Positions 35,427 to 44,618 of a stretch of 64,000 nt of DNA are shown one piece after another. Source of the stretch: Stutzerimonas stutzeri (GTDB taxonomy: Bacteria > Pseudomonadota > Gammaproteobacteria > Pseudomonadales > Pseudomonadaceae); NCBI RefSeq assembly GCF_024448695.1, contig NZ_JAMOHY010000001.1:388051-452050 (forward strand), in the 5' to 3' direction. How positions within the stretch are numbered: the first letter of the stretch is position 1; every line of letters starts with the position of its first letter. The position numbers and the translations under genes are program-made. The notes under the pieces were generated by a model. The model was not told the origin of the DNA. It saw only the letters and a program-made list of their open reading frames with translations, and did no database searches.

Positions 35427-36590
35427 TCAGACCGCCGAAGCGTTCCGCTCCCGAATAGTCCGCCCCAATATCAATGCTGCCGGCAACAAAACAAGAGGCC
35501 ACAGCTCGTCAGGGTTTCCGATCAACTTGCTACCGTCGAAATTGAGCATTACCAACGAACAGGCTAGGTAGACTCCCCACGGATCACGCCCGCGCCAGGC
35601 TTGCCACAACGTCATTGCCATCACGACCATGAACAGTATTAAAGAGATGCCACCGGTATAAAGCCCCAACGCAACGAAGATATTGTGGGGGTGCTGAATG
35701 GGCATGCCTCCCGCCAGGGTCTGCGAGGTTTGGAAGTCGACGCCACACCCCAAGGCCCATCCACAATTACCCCACTCACCCGTCATGATACGAAACAGAT
35801 CAATACGGTAAGAGTCCCCCCGGGCGAGCAACGACTGAAACCAGGCTTCATCATGCACCAGCCAGAGTGCCAGACTAAACAAAACGACGGCTACCAGCAG
35901 CACAATCGATCCACGGCGAGGGAAGCGATAGACGCCGTAAAGTGCCCACAAACCGAACAGGAACGCCGCCCCAACCAAGGCTGTACGCGTCTGTAGCACG
36001 AACGCTACTGCGACCAACGATATCACCACCGCGCATACTGCCTCCATCCAACGGCGCTCGCGCTCCCAAGTCGGCATCGCCAAGCCCAGCGCGCAGAACA
36101 GCCAGATGCTGACATAAATTACATTCTCCATACGCCCAGGCAGCAGCCCAACACGCTGCCCAAATATAAATATACCAGTACTCCAGTTATATACAGCACT
36201 GGCAAAAATATACAGCGCGATAACCCAGAACAGTGCACGAGCGAAAGAACCGCTACGCAAGAACACAGGATCGGCAAACCCCGCCACCACAAACACAAAT
36301 AAAGTGACATAGAGGATATGTTTATAAAACTGTGGATCTCCGGCAATAACTGCGGGCACCAGGAACCAGAGCAAAAATACCAACCAAGCCCACGCCAGTG
36401 GCTGACCAAGCAAGCCTGCACCACGCTCCTTGAGCAAGAAGAACAAGCCCGGCAAAGCGAGCAGCGCGTAGAAAATATTGTTCGTCCATTTAGCAGAGTT
36501 CAGGAGAATGTAACTCAGCAGGAACAAAACCAATACGACGCTAAAGTAACGAGAATAAATCCGCCGACTCAAACTGCCTTCAGCCAATAA
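35427..36590 (-). CDS. waaL: O-antigen ligase
   Basis: WaaL joins the polymer on undecaprenyl phosphate to lipid A-core in the periplasm. The 387-residue protein is very hydrophobic, with about eleven membrane spans, and has the Wzy_C region: LQTRTALVGAAFLFGLWALY (landmark RTALVG), then a large periplasmic loop with RGDSYRIDLFRIM, GCGVDF and PIQHPHNIFVALGLYTGG, whose His is the family's conserved residue. I use ATG 36590, which overlaps the upstream glycosyltransferase by 11 bp; a start at 36635 would add 15 residues. It would be the step that links the glycan of Region 1 to the core of Region 3. Confidence 0.88.
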   Translation of the reverse strand, partial: LLAEGSLSRRIYSRYFSVVLVLFLLSYILLNSAKWTNNIFYALLALPGLFFLLKERGAGLLGQPLAWAWLVFLLWFLVPAVIAGDPQFYKHILYVTLFVFVVAGFADPVFLRSGSFARALFWVIALYIFASAVYNWSTGIFIFGQRVGLLPGRMENVIYVSIWLFCALGLAMPTWERERRWMEAVCAVVISLVAVAFVLQTRTALVGAAFLFGLWALYGVYRFPRRGSIVLLVAVVLFSLALWLVHDEAWFQSLLARGDSYRIDLFRIMTGEWGNCGWALGCGVDFQTSQTLAGGMPIQHPHNIFVALGLYTGGISLILFMVVMAMTLWQAWRGRDPWGVYLACSLVMLNFDGSKLIGNPDELWPLVLLPAALILGRTIRERNASAV

Positions 36591-37350
36591 CATTGAGCAT
36601 CCATCCCACGATAAGTCCAAGAACAAAAGTACCAAGTAACTTTATCCGCTCCCTGCGCTTGCGCCGCAACTTATTGACTTTTTCCTCCGGGACCTCGACA
36701 TGCTCGCCGAAACCGGTATGCAGAACGGCATCACTCTCAAGAATGAGCGCATAACGGTTTTCAGAAGCGAACAGGCGCGACAGGTTCTTCTCGCCGCCAT
36801 GGCTCGAATACGGCGCGTGTTGCTGATAATCGGCCAAGCGTCGCAGTCCAGGGTTAAAGGAAAACCCTTGCCATTCAGGCTTGTGTGAGCCGAGCCGGTA
36901 AAAAGCAATGCCGTCGATTATCTGGCGCTGCTCAAGAAAAACGTACGGGCTGTGCACCTGGAGGTCATGGCTAAAGCTACGCAGCCATACTTGCAATGCC
37001 TGCGGGTCCGCCTTGAGCAGAGTCATCGAATCCTCAATAAAGCCTGGCCGATAGAATGCCCAATCATCTTCACAATGAAAAATCCACGGCGTCTCAACAA
37101 GTGCATATGCGGCATCGATGGATAACATCTGCCCCAGCTTGGGCATATTGATGATGAATCGGGTATGCGGTCGCCAGTGTTCGGGAATACATTTTTCCAC
37201 TGCTTTGTCTCCCGAATCCTCGGTGATGAGGACCTCGCGAATTGGCGTGGTATTGAATGTATCGAAGCTGGTCAGCGTCTGCGTTAGGAGGTCGAAACGA
37301 CCGCAACTGGTCACTACCAACGTGACGTCACTGTCTTTGGAAAAGATCAA
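36580..37350 (-). CDS. Glycosyltransferase (GT-A) with C-terminal membrane segment
   Basis: A 256-residue protein beginning DVTLVVTSCGRFDLLTQTL, a GT-A start, with VLITEDSGDKAV and TPWIFHCEDDWAFYRPGF. The EDD group is the probable metal-binding site in place of DxD. The end is unusual: a strongly basic stretch (NKLRRKRRERIK) and then about 19 hydrophobic residues to the C terminus (LLGTFVLGLIVGWML), which should anchor it in the inner membrane. It overlaps waaL by 11 bp, so the two are coupled. The sugar is unknown; a role in the outer core is likely. Confidence 0.78.
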   Translation of the reverse strand: MIFSKDSDVTLVVTSCGRFDLLTQTLTSFDTFNTTPIREVLITEDSGDKAVEKCIPEHWRPHTRFIINMPKLGQMLSIDAAYALVETPWIFHCEDDWAFYRPGFIEDSMTLLKADPQALQVWLRSFSHDLQVHSPYVFLEQRQIIDGIAFYRLGSHKPEWQGFSFNPGLRRLADYQQHAPYSSHGGEKNLSRLFASENRYALILESDAVLHTGFGEHVEVPEEKVNKLRRKRRERIKLLGTFVLGLIVGWMLNVIG

Positions 37351-37444
37351 GATATAGGCCTCTCAAACCCATGGAATGGCACTCTTGGCATCCTGTGCGG
37401 CTAGTAGCAGAAAATGGGGCGGAAAACCCAATACGCACGCCCTC

Positions 37445-38410
37445 TTAAACTCCAAGCCTATTGCGCAGCTGGCAGAACCAGCCGGGAGGTGGAGATGGAC
37501 GTAAATTTGCTCGCATGGCCTGCACGATCTCAGCACCAATATGCTGAAAGCTGTAACGAGACTCTGCCAGGAGCCGACCGCTCACTGCGATCCGTGCCGC
37601 CCAGGCCGAATCGGCCCGCAGTTGAGCCAGCTTGATGCGCAGCTCGTCTATCGTCCGATAGAGCACCAGGTTCTCCATGTCGACGAACCCAAGTGCCCGG
37701 TTCTCCTCCTCACCCTGGTCGTACGCCAGTAATACACAACCGCAGGCCATGGCCTCGAAGTTCTTGATCATGTACTCGCCCATGCCGACATCAGCACTAA
37801 CGAAGAAGCGGATGCGATTTAGAGCGTTGAGGTAATCCTCGCCTGAATTGGTACGGGTCACCACCAAATTTTCCAGCTGCGCCAGTTCATCCAGCAGCGC
37901 TTTACGCCCACTGTAGGCGATGCTCTTGGTGCTACCGATAAAGCCCAATTCGATATCGCGCTCGCGCCCGAGATCGCGCAACAGAGCCTGATCGTACCCC
38001 TTAGGCACGAACTCGGCATCCACACCCTCCTCTCGCAACCGTCGAGTCACGAAACTACCCGAGCTTATCACTCGCACCCAAGGCAGCTTGCGGTAGTACG
38101 CGCTGAACTTTCCGGTGTACTTGCAAGGTATATAGTTCTGGTAAGCATCATGCTCGAGAACCACCAGATTTGGGACACTGCGAATGAAGTCCACCTGGCG
38201 AATCTCCTGCTTGAATCGCAGAAAGAACAGGATGCGGTCATAGCGGGTCACATCCACGTGCAGACGGAAATAACGGCGCAGATTTGCCTGCTCCTCTCGC
38301 CCCAGCCAACGGATATCGCAATCGCAGTGGTGCTGAACACTTTCGTAAAGACGGTCCAGGATCGCCCGCTGTTCAGCTTGAACCAAAAATAGGACTTTCA
38401 ATATATTCAT
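37445..38410 (-). CDS. Core glycosyltransferase-like protein (possibly Ssg-like)
   Basis: A 321-residue GT-B-like protein. The N-terminal half reads VLFLVQAEQRAILDRL, and the C-terminal half has ELGFIGSTKSIAYSGRKAL, RIRFFVSADVGMGEYMIKNFEAMACGCVLLAYDQGEEN, the donor-binding pattern of family 1/4-type enzymes with the CgeB-like EAMACGC. The length agrees with Ssg, the cell-surface glycosyltransferase found near waaL in other Pseudomonas species, but I am not certain enough to use the symbol. It is 94 bp upstream of the membrane-tailed transferase. Confidence 0.72.
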   Translation of the reverse strand: MNILKVLFLVQAEQRAILDRLYESVQHHCDCDIRWLGREEQANLRRYFRLHVDVTRYDRILFFLRFKQEIRQVDFIRSVPNLVVLEHDAYQNYIPCKYTGKFSAYYRKLPWVRVISSGSFVTRRLREEGVDAEFVPKGYDQALLRDLGRERDIELGFIGSTKSIAYSGRKALLDELAQLENLVVTRTNSGEDYLNALNRIRFFVSADVGMGEYMIKNFEAMACGCVLLAYDQGEEENRALGFVDMENLVLYRTIDELRIKLAQLRADSAWAARIAVSGRLLAESRYSFQHIGAEIVQAMRANLRPSPPPGWFCQLRNRLGV

Positions 38411-38702
38411 CCGTCTACTCGGCGCTCAGCCAAAGGAAGTTCATGACAGCCTCGGCGGCTGAACTCGGTCGCCTGTCACTACTACAGAGAATAAAAAGGC
38501 TCAGCCTCATCCAAGAAGCCCCTCTTCCATCGCACCACCTTACTCGTCAAGGTATGGATATCTATAACCAGCTTTAACCACGTTGTGTGCAACCAACATC
38601 TGCGAGGGATTGCTCTAAGCGCTTTAAGCACAATCAATAATCTCTGAAGTCTATTTGCATCATAGGCAGGGGACGCGCTAGCTAATAGACACATAGCAAC
38701 AC
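38411..38702. other. AT-rich spacer with a doubtful small frame
   Basis: A 292-bp spacer downstream of the wapH-like gene. A 70-codon minus-strand frame (38694-38482; MCLLASASPAYDANRLQRLL at its start) follows within nine bases of the wapH-like stop. It has poor codon bias and no recognisable family. It may be a gene remnant. Confidence 0.4.
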
Positions 38703-39815
38703 CTAATCTGCCAATAAGCGCTGCCGGACCACCATTGGCAATTGCCAGAAGACGGCACGAATCTTTTCATCCGAAAAAGCGTGTAACTTCGCAGCGGCAA
38801 CCTGGCTCTCGCATGGCGCAGCAATCTGCTGTCTCAAGACTCGCGCCAGGCTATGACTGTCGGCCAGTTCAAACAGTATCCCGGCCCCCTCCACAACTTC
38901 ACGCCCCCCGCCACAATCCGAGCAGACCACTGGCACCCCTGCCGCCATCGCCTCTAGCAGTACCATACCGAAGGGCTCATGGTCGGAGGTCAGAGCAAAC
39001 ACATCAAAGGCCTTAAAATAGCGCCGGCCATTGGCTACTTGGCCGAGAAAGCGTACCTGCCCAGATACGCCCAGCTCGGCGGCGAGATGTTTTAACGAAG
39101 CCTCCAATTGGCCTCTGCCCATAATCGCTAGCAGGCTGCCTGTAGGCAGTTGCGGTAGTGCTTGGGCGAAGCCACGTATGAGCGTCGCCTGATCCTTGTC
39201 CGGATGCAGACGACCGACATTGCCGACCACCCAGGCGTCCTGCGGCAAGCCCAGGTATTCGCGAGCAACTTCGCGAGACACCTGCTCGGCCTGCACCGCC
39301 TCGATATCGATTCGGTTATAGAGCGTTTCAATCCGCTCAGCAGACCAGCTTGGCAAGCAGGCACGAATATCGTCGCGCACAGCGTTGGAGACGCCGAGCA
39401 GGGATAGTCGACTTTTGAAAAAATTAGCGAACAGTTTTCTAGAGCGTCGCTTGTAGTCGCCAAAAGCATGGTGCACGCCTATTACCGGCAGATCGGTTCC
39501 CAGCAATGCCACGTAGACAGGTTTGAAACGATGCGCGATGCAAAGCGCAAAGTATCGTGTTGCGGCGATACGGCGAATATCACGGATAGCCTTCAACTTC
39601 AGCCCACGCACGTCGCGGCTGCTGTAGTTGAGAAACAGCACTTCGTCCGAAGCCGACCCTTTGACAACTTCATCACTGGGTGCGCCAGTCAGATATACGG
39701 TGCAAACCTTGTATGGCGTTCCAACGAAAAGCGCGGCGTACTGCCGCGCGCAATCAAGGAAGGGACCATCGTAACCGTGGCAGAACTGCAACACCCACTG
39801 CTCAGACGCTGTCAT
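38703..39815 (-). CDS. wapH: Core glycosyltransferase, family 4 (WapH-like)
   Basis: A 370-residue GT-B enzyme of family 4: VLQFCHGYDGPFLDCARQY at the N terminus, GVHHAFGDYKRRSRKL, LLGVSNAVRDDIRACLPSW, VVGNVGRLHPDKDQATLIRGF, and the donor site SDHEPFGMVLLEAMAAGVPVVCSDCGGGREVV. It matches WapH of P. aeruginosa in length and in its place beside the carbamoyltransferase gene; WapH is proposed to add a glucose in the core. I use ATG 39815, which has AAGGA five bases before it; ATG 39830 lacks room for a ribosome site. The start overlaps the carbamoyltransferase end. Confidence 0.8.
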   Translation of the reverse strand: MTASEQWVLQFCHGYDGPFLDCARQYAALFVGTPYKVCTVYLTGAPSDEVVKGSASDEVLFLNYSSRDVRGLKLKAIRDIRRIAATRYFALCIAHRFKPVYVALLGTDLPVIGVHHAFGDYKRRSRKLFANFFKSRLSLLGVSNAVRDDIRACLPSWSAERIETLYNRIDIEAVQAEQVSREVAREYLGLPQDAWVVGNVGRLHPDKDQATLIRGFAQALPQLPTGSLLAIMGRGQLEASLKHLAAELGVSGQVRFLGQVANGRRYFKAFDVFALTSDHEPFGMVLLEAMAAGVPVVCSDCGGGREVVEGAGILFELADSHSLARVLRQQIAAPCESQVAAAKLHAFSDEKIRAVFWQLPMVVRQRLLAD

Positions 39816-41556
39816 ACCAATCCTTGTCATCCTTCACCACCAACACATCCTCCATGATCAGGTACTGCAGATCCGACCCGTAGAACATGTTCAACGCATC
39901 AGTCGGCGAGCAGATCATCGGCTCACCACGGCGGTTGAGTGAGGTATTCAGCGAGACGCCGTTGCCGGTGAGTTTTTCCAGTTCCAGCATCAGGTCATAC
40001 CAGCGCGGGTTGTGGCGGCGTTCGAGGACCTGGGCGCGGGAGGTGCCGTCTTCGTGGACGACTTCGCTGACGCGCTCCTTCCACTCATCATTGACTTCAA
40101 AGGTGAAGGTCATGAAGGGGCTCGGGTGATCGACCTTGAGCATCTGCTCGGCCACGGTGTCGAGCATCGACGGGCAGAAGGGTCTCCAGCGTTCGCGGAA
40201 CTTGATCTGCTCGTTGATGCGATCGGCCACGCCTGGAATGCTCGGGCAGCCGATGATCGAGCGACCGCCGAGGGCTCGCGGGCCAAATTCCATGCGACCC
40301 TGGAACCAGGCCACCGGGTTGCCGTCGACCATGATTTTGGCGATACGCTCAGGCGTGTTGGCAATCTGCTTGAACACCGGCTTGTTCGGGTGCTTGGCAC
40401 AGGCGGCAATCACGTCCTCGTTGGAGTAGGACGGACCAAGGTAGACGTGCTCCATCTTCTCCACCGGCACGCCGCGCTGGTGCGAGACGTAGGCGGCGGC
40501 GCCAACCGCAGTTCCGGCATCGCCGGAGGCGGGCTGGACAAACAGCTCTTTCACGTCCGGACGAGCAATGATCTTCTGGTTGAGCTTGACGTTCAGCGCG
40601 CAGCCGCCAGCGAAGGCGATCTTGCCGGTCTCGCGGATGATGTCGCCCAGGTAGTGCTCCATCATCTGCAGCGCCAGCTTCTCGAACAGCGCCTGCATGC
40701 TGGCTGCATAGTGGATGTAGGGATCGTCGGCGATGTCGCCTTCGCGCTTCGGGCCGAGCCAGTCGATCAGCTTGGGCGAGAAGTAGTAACCCTTACCCTT
40801 TTCCTTGTAGCGACGGAAGCCGATGACGTTGGCGTAGTCGGTGTTGATAGTCAGCTCGCCGTTCTCAAAGGTCGCCAAACGGGAGAAGTCGTACTTGGCG
40901 GCATCGCCATAGGGCGCCATGCCCATGACCTTGAATTCGCCGTCGAGCATCTCGAAACCGAGGTATTCGGTGATCGCGCCGTAGAGTCCGCCGAGGGAAT
41001 CCGGGTCGTAGAATTCCTTGATCTTGTGGATCTTGCCGTTCTCGCCCCAGCCGAAGAAGGTGGTGGCGTATTCACCCTTGCCGTCGATGCCGAGGATCGC
41101 GGTCTTCTCGGTGAAGCCCGAGCAGTGATAGGCGCTGGAGGCGTGAGCCAGGTGGTGCTCGACCGGCTGCAGCTTGACCTTTTTCAGGTCGAAGCCGAGC
41201 TGCTGCAGGCACCACTCGATGCGCTTCTTGTAGCGGTAGTAGCGCCGGTTACCCATGAGGATGGCGTCAAGCGCACGATCCGGGGCGTACCAGTAGCGCT
41301 TGGCGTAGTGCCAGCGAGCCTTCTCGAAAATGCTGATGGGCGCAAAGGGAATCGCCACCACGTCAACGTCCGACGGCTTGATGCCGGCCTGCTCCAGGCA
41401 GAATTTTGCCGACTCGTAGGGCATGCGATTCTTGGCATGCTTGTCGCGCACGAAACGCTCTTCTTCCACGGCGGCGATGAGTTTGCCGTCGATATAAAGC
41501 GCTGCGGAAGGATCATGACTGAGAGCGCCGGACAAGCCGAGAATCGTCAGGGCCAC
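39802..41556 (-). CDS. wapO: LPS core carbamoyltransferase (NodU/CmcH family)
   Basis: The 584-residue protein has the complete carbamoyltransferase layout: TILGLSGALSHDPSAAL, EEERFVRDKHAKNRMPYES, HHLAHASSAYHCSGF, ILGIDGKGEYATTFF, FAGGCALNVKLNQ, and the C-terminal carbamoyl-binding domain with GRMEFGPRALGGRSIIGCP and KFRERWRPFCPS. It uses carbamoyl phosphate and ATP. In Pseudomonas core the second heptose carries a 7-O-carbamoyl group, and this gene is the expected source; I use the symbol wapO from memory of that locus. Start is GTG at 41556. A stem-loop stands 20-40 bases upstream. Confidence 0.85.
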   Translation of the reverse strand: MALTILGLSGALSHDPSAALYIDGKLIAAVEEERFVRDKHAKNRMPYESAKFCLEQAGIKPSDVDVVAIPFAPISIFEKARWHYAKRYWYAPDRALDAILMGNRRYYRYKKRIEWCLQQLGFDLKKVKLQPVEHHLAHASSAYHCSGFTEKTAILGIDGKGEYATTFFGWGENGKIHKIKEFYDPDSLGGLYGAITEYLGFEMLDGEFKVMGMAPYGDAAKYDFSRLATFENGELTINTDYANVIGFRRYKEKGKGYYFSPKLIDWLGPKREGDIADDPYIHYAASMQALFEKLALQMMEHYLGDIIRETGKIAFAGGCALNVKLNQKIIARPDVKELFVQPASGDAGTAVGAAAYVSHQRGVPVEKMEHVYLGPSYSNEDVIAACAKHPNKPVFKQIANTPERIAKIMVDGNPVAWFQGRMEFGPRALGGRSIIGCPSIPGVADRINEQIKFRERWRPFCPSMLDTVAEQMLKVDHPSPFMTFTFEVNDEWKERVSEVVHEDGTSRAQVLERRHNPRWYDLMLELEKLTGNGVSLNTSLNRRGEPMICSPTDALNMFYGSDLQYLIMEDVLVVKDDKDWYDSV

Positions 41557-41575
41557 GGAGAAGCCTCTTGAACAG

Positions 41576-41596
41576 GTGATAGCCGGATGCTATCAC
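41576..41596. terminator. Hairpin upstream of the carbamoyltransferase gene
   Basis: GTGATAGC and GCTATCAC enclose CGGAT. It is 20 bases before the GTG start on the minus strand. It has no T run, so it could be a weak terminator of the kinase run or a leader structure. Confidence 0.4.
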
Positions 41597-41719
41597 GAAC
41601 CAAATAAACACGGCCCCAATGGGTGGCCGCATGCAAAGCGCGAATTATACCGGCACGACCCGCCTCGAAGCATCAGGACGAACGGCGCATCGCCGAACGG
41701 CACGCACTAAATCGAGCCT

Positions 41720-43144
41720 TCACAGCCGGGGCAAACGCTCGTCGAGCAGGCGATACAGCGCCGAATCGGACGGCCAATTGCGCAGCAGCCGCGCCCTATC
41801 CCTTGCATAAGCGCGCGCAAAGGCAGCGGCACTGCTGTGCTGCTGTACCGCATCAAGATCGATCAGCGTCCAGCGACCGTTCTCCCAGAACAGGTTATGC
41901 CCTTTGAGATCACCGTGGCTGATGCGCTCGCCAATCAGCCTGGCAAAAAGCCTATCCAGCGCCTGCAGCTCCTCTTCGGGAGGCATGCTGTTCAGATACG
42001 GCTGCCAGCGGGCAATCAGGTCTTCTCCGGCAAGCAGCTCGGTAATCAGCCAGGCCTTGCCACGCAACCACAACCAGCGCCGCTCCTTCACCGCGAGCAG
42101 CCGGGGCGTGGCGATACCCAGGAAGTCCATACGATTGCCTTCGACCCAGCTGTGCCAGGCCCGGCTCGGACGCCAGAAGCGCTTGAGCCAGTGCAGTAAA
42201 CCTTTGATGTTGTAGCGCTTGATCAACAGCGCCCGTCCATCCAGCTCGACCCGCGCCACCGTGGCCGTGCCGCCGCCCTTGTATAGCGTGCCCTGTGCGA
42301 TGAAAGCATCAGGATCGGCGAGCAGCGCCTGCAGATTTGCTTCTTCTTCGCGCCGCACCACCTGGGCGCCGAAAGGCCCGATGCGCGCACTGAACAGACT
42401 GCAGTCGCGCGCGACCTTTTTCAGATAGTCGTTCAGCCGCCAGTTGCGCGTCTTGTGCATCTCTTTGAGCAAGGCTTCCAGCGGCAGTGCATGCTCGCTG
42501 TTGGCGAGCAGATAATGCACCAGCAGCTCTTCGATGAAAGGCTCCAACTCAGCAGGTAACTGGGCGAAGAACACCCCGAGATTCTCCACCACCCGGTCGC
42601 GCGACAGTGGGCGGCCCGGTGTCTCACTCCTGACTCCGCCGCCATCGACGACGAACAGCTGTTCGCTTGTGCGCAACAGATTATCGAGGTGCAGATCGTC
42701 CTGCCAAAGCCCGCACGCGTGCATCTGGGCTATCAGTTCAAGTGCTTCACCGAGTACGCTCCGCTGGGCGTCCGAAAGCACCTGCTGGCCGGCAACGGAG
42801 CGCCAGGCATCCCAGAGGCTTTCAGCTTCGTCGAGCCAGTCGAACAGCAACCATCCACCTTCGCCGTCCTCCCAACCCTCAGCCACCAGCGCCGGCGTCG
42901 GCAACCCCTGGGCAGCCAACAGGCCGGCACCGTCGCGCTCACGCTGATAATGCCGGCCCGCCTTGGGGCCAACCAGCAGCTTGGCCAGCACCGTGCGCCC
43001 GCCCCATAAGGCTCGACCGACATAACGCTGCCCCGGCAACACGCGCAGCCAGCAGGTGATATCAAGCACGCCGAAATCGGGTAGTTCCAGCCGTATAGGC
43101 AAGGCCGGCATTCGCCCGGCGGAGGCCAGAGCAGACAGATTCAT
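41720..43144 (-). CDS. Double kinase-domain LPS core protein
   Basis: A 474-residue protein made of two kinase-like parts. The N-terminal half has AKLLVGPKAGRHYQRERDGAGLL and MHACGLWQDDLHLDNLLRTSEQLFVVDGGGV; the C-terminal half has LLIKRYNIKGLLHWLKRF and LIGERISHGDLKGHNLFWENGRWTLIDLDAV with a clear HGDLKxHN loop. Both halves have catalytic-loop-like segments, so either could be active. It matches the gene next to wapQ in P. aeruginosa (PA5006 region). It overlaps wapQ as ATGA and ends the kinase run; a 163-bp gap separates it from the carbamoyltransferase gene. It probably phosphorylates or otherwise serves core heptoses. Confidence 0.8.
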   Translation of the reverse strand: MNLSALASAGRMPALPIRLELPDFGVLDITCWLRVLPGQRYVGRALWGGRTVLAKLLVGPKAGRHYQRERDGAGLLAAQGLPTPALVAEGWEDGEGGWLLFDWLDEAESLWDAWRSVAGQQVLSDAQRSVLGEALELIAQMHACGLWQDDLHLDNLLRTSEQLFVVDGGGVRSETPGRPLSRDRVVENLGVFFAQLPAELEPFIEELLVHYLLANSEHALPLEALLKEMHKTRNWRLNDYLKKVARDCSLFSARIGPFGAQVVRREEEANLQALLADPDAFIAQGTLYKGGGTATVARVELDGRALLIKRYNIKGLLHWLKRFWRPSRAWHSWVEGNRMDFLGIATPRLLAVKERRWLWLRGKAWLITELLAGEDLIARWQPYLNSMPPEEELQALDRLFARLIGERISHGDLKGHNLFWENGRWTLIDLDAVQQHSSAAAFARAYARDRARLLRNWPSDSALYRLLDERLPRL

Positions 43145-43887
43145 CCGCGTGCTTCCTTGTTCTTGCGGCGCTGAACAAGTCGCTGGAACCAGGATTCGAC
43201 AGCCCGCTGATCATCCAGATAGGCGGCCAGCAACCCACGCACACCCTCCTCGCCCATACAGCGCGCACGACGAACCAGCGGCTCCAGATCCTTGATCCGA
43301 TCCCGCTGCCCCAACAGAAGGGGACGGGTCTTTTCCAGGTCGATCAGGCAAGCCTGCCAGCGACCGTCCAGCTCACGCAGGAAAACATGCTTGGGATAGA
43401 AGCAACCGTGTACCTGCCCGGCCTGATGAAGGTCGCGAGCCAGTTCGCCGACAGCGCGAATGATTGCCTGCCGGCGGGCCTCGTCCAGTTGCGGCCAGCG
43501 CTTCAACCAGTCATCCAGATCCTCCCAGCCATCCAGCGCCCGCGTCAGCAGAATCGCCCGCTGCTCGCCAGCGAGCCTGCGACAACCGAAAAAGCTTGCC
43601 TGCAGGGTCGGAATGCCCAGCTGTTGATAGCGTCGGATGTTGCGAAACTCGCGGGCAAAGGTGGGCTCGCCAAGGGGATGCCGCAGACTGCGGGTCAGAT
43701 GATTGCTTTGGCGCTTGAGGTAATAAGCCGTCTCGCCCAGCTCCAGCCGGTAGACACTGCTCCAGCCTCCGCGCTCGGTATTGGGCTCGTCCACCGCTTC
43801 CAGCCGGAGCGCCCAGAGCGCATCAAAGCTGGCAAGGCCATTGCTTTCGAGCACTGCCCGATCACGCTCGGCAATGAAATCGTTCAT
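43141..43887 (-). CDS. wapQ: LPS core heptose kinase-like protein
   Basis: A 248-residue member of the WaaP/Kdo kinase-like family. ATP-binding Lys lies in AYYLKRQSNHLTRSLRHP, the catalytic loop is AGQVHGCFYPKHVFLRELDG (HG-C in place of the usual HRD), and the metal-binding segment is CLIDLEKTRP. It is placed between wapP and the double kinase, with four-base overlaps on both sides, as in the P. aeruginosa core locus. The catalytic Asp of the loop is replaced by Cys, which leaves activity open. Confidence 0.82.
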   Translation of the reverse strand: MNDFIAERDRAVLESNGLASFDALWALRLEAVDEPNTERGGWSSVYRLELGETAYYLKRQSNHLTRSLRHPLGEPTFAREFRNIRRYQQLGIPTLQASFFGCRRLAGEQRAILLTRALDGWEDLDDWLKRWPQLDEARRQAIIRAVGELARDLHQAGQVHGCFYPKHVFLRELDGRWQACLIDLEKTRPLLLGQRDRIKDLEPLVRRARCMGEEGVRGLLAAYLDDQRAVESWFQRLVQRRKNKEARG

Positions 43888-44618
43888 TCTCGTCCCTGAA
43901 AGTAATGCACGATCTGGCGGATGCGCGGCTTGTCGTTCGCCGTCAGCCGTTCGCGCTGGGCGTACTGCAGATAAAAGCGCAGACGCTGGGTCTGACTCAG
44001 ATGATACTTCGCAACCTTGTCAAGACAGGCCAGGTCCTTGACGATGCGATGCTGCAGGAAAGGCCCGCGCCAGAACGAGCCGGTCGGGCAGTCGATCAGA
44101 TACAGGCGACGCTGCGGATCGACCAGCAGATTGCGCCATTTGAGATCGTTATGGGCAAAGCGGTGTTCGTGCATGGTGCGTGTCGAGTGCGCCGCCTGTT
44201 GACTGACTTCCCGTACCCAGCGCGGATCCTTGAGGCGAGCGTCATGGTTGTTTGCGAGCAAGGCCAGGTCTTCGGTCTGCTCCAGCTCGCGCGTAATAAG
44301 CGCCCCACGCAAGAACAGACCAGCGCGACGCTCCAGACCGTACGCCACGATTGGCGCTGTCGGTATGCCCCAACGGTGAAACAGCTTGAGATTCTGCCAT
44401 TCAGCCTTGACCCGTGGCCGACCGATAAAACGTCGCAGACCCTTGCCGGCACCCCAGTAGCGCTTGACGTAATAGCGCACGCCGTTGCGCTCGATGCGAA
44501 TCACTTCCGACAGCGGGTCAGAGGTCAGCCGCTCCCCCTGCAGGGCAAAGACGGCATCCAGACTGGCAAAGTCATCGGCAAGCACGGTGTAGGCCGGCAG
44601 CAGAGTCCAGCACGCCAT
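43884..44618 (-). CDS. wapP: LPS core heptose kinase-like protein
   Basis: A 244-residue kinase-like protein after waaP. Landmarks: GVRYYVKRYWGAGKGLRRF with the Lys, EHRFAHNDLKWRNLLVDPQRRLYLIDCPTG with the full HNDLKxxN catalytic loop and the metal-binding Asp, and IVKDLACLDKVAKYHLS. Residues for catalysis are thus intact. In P. aeruginosa WapP phosphorylates core heptose. The start overlaps the waaP stop (TGATG). Confidence 0.86.
   Translation of the reverse strand: MACWTLLPAYTVLADDFASLDAVFALQGERLTSDPLSEVIRIERNGVRYYVKRYWGAGKGLRRFIGRPRVKAEWQNLKLFHRWGIPTAPIVAYGLERRAGLFLRGALITRELEQTEDLALLANNHDARLKDPRWVREVSQQAAHSTRTMHEHRFAHNDLKWRNLLVDPQRRLYLIDCPTGSFWRGPFLQHRIVKDLACLDKVAKYHLSQTQRLRFYLQYAQRERLTANDKPRIRQIVHYFQGRE

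Noticed and set aside
40012..41571. Open frame of 519 codons antisense to the carbamoyltransferase
   Set aside because: Val/Asp/Gly-rich mirror translation of a real gene.
41576..41596. Strong rho-independent terminator before the carbamoyltransferase gene
   Set aside because: The stem is good but no T run follows, so I list it only as a weak candidate.
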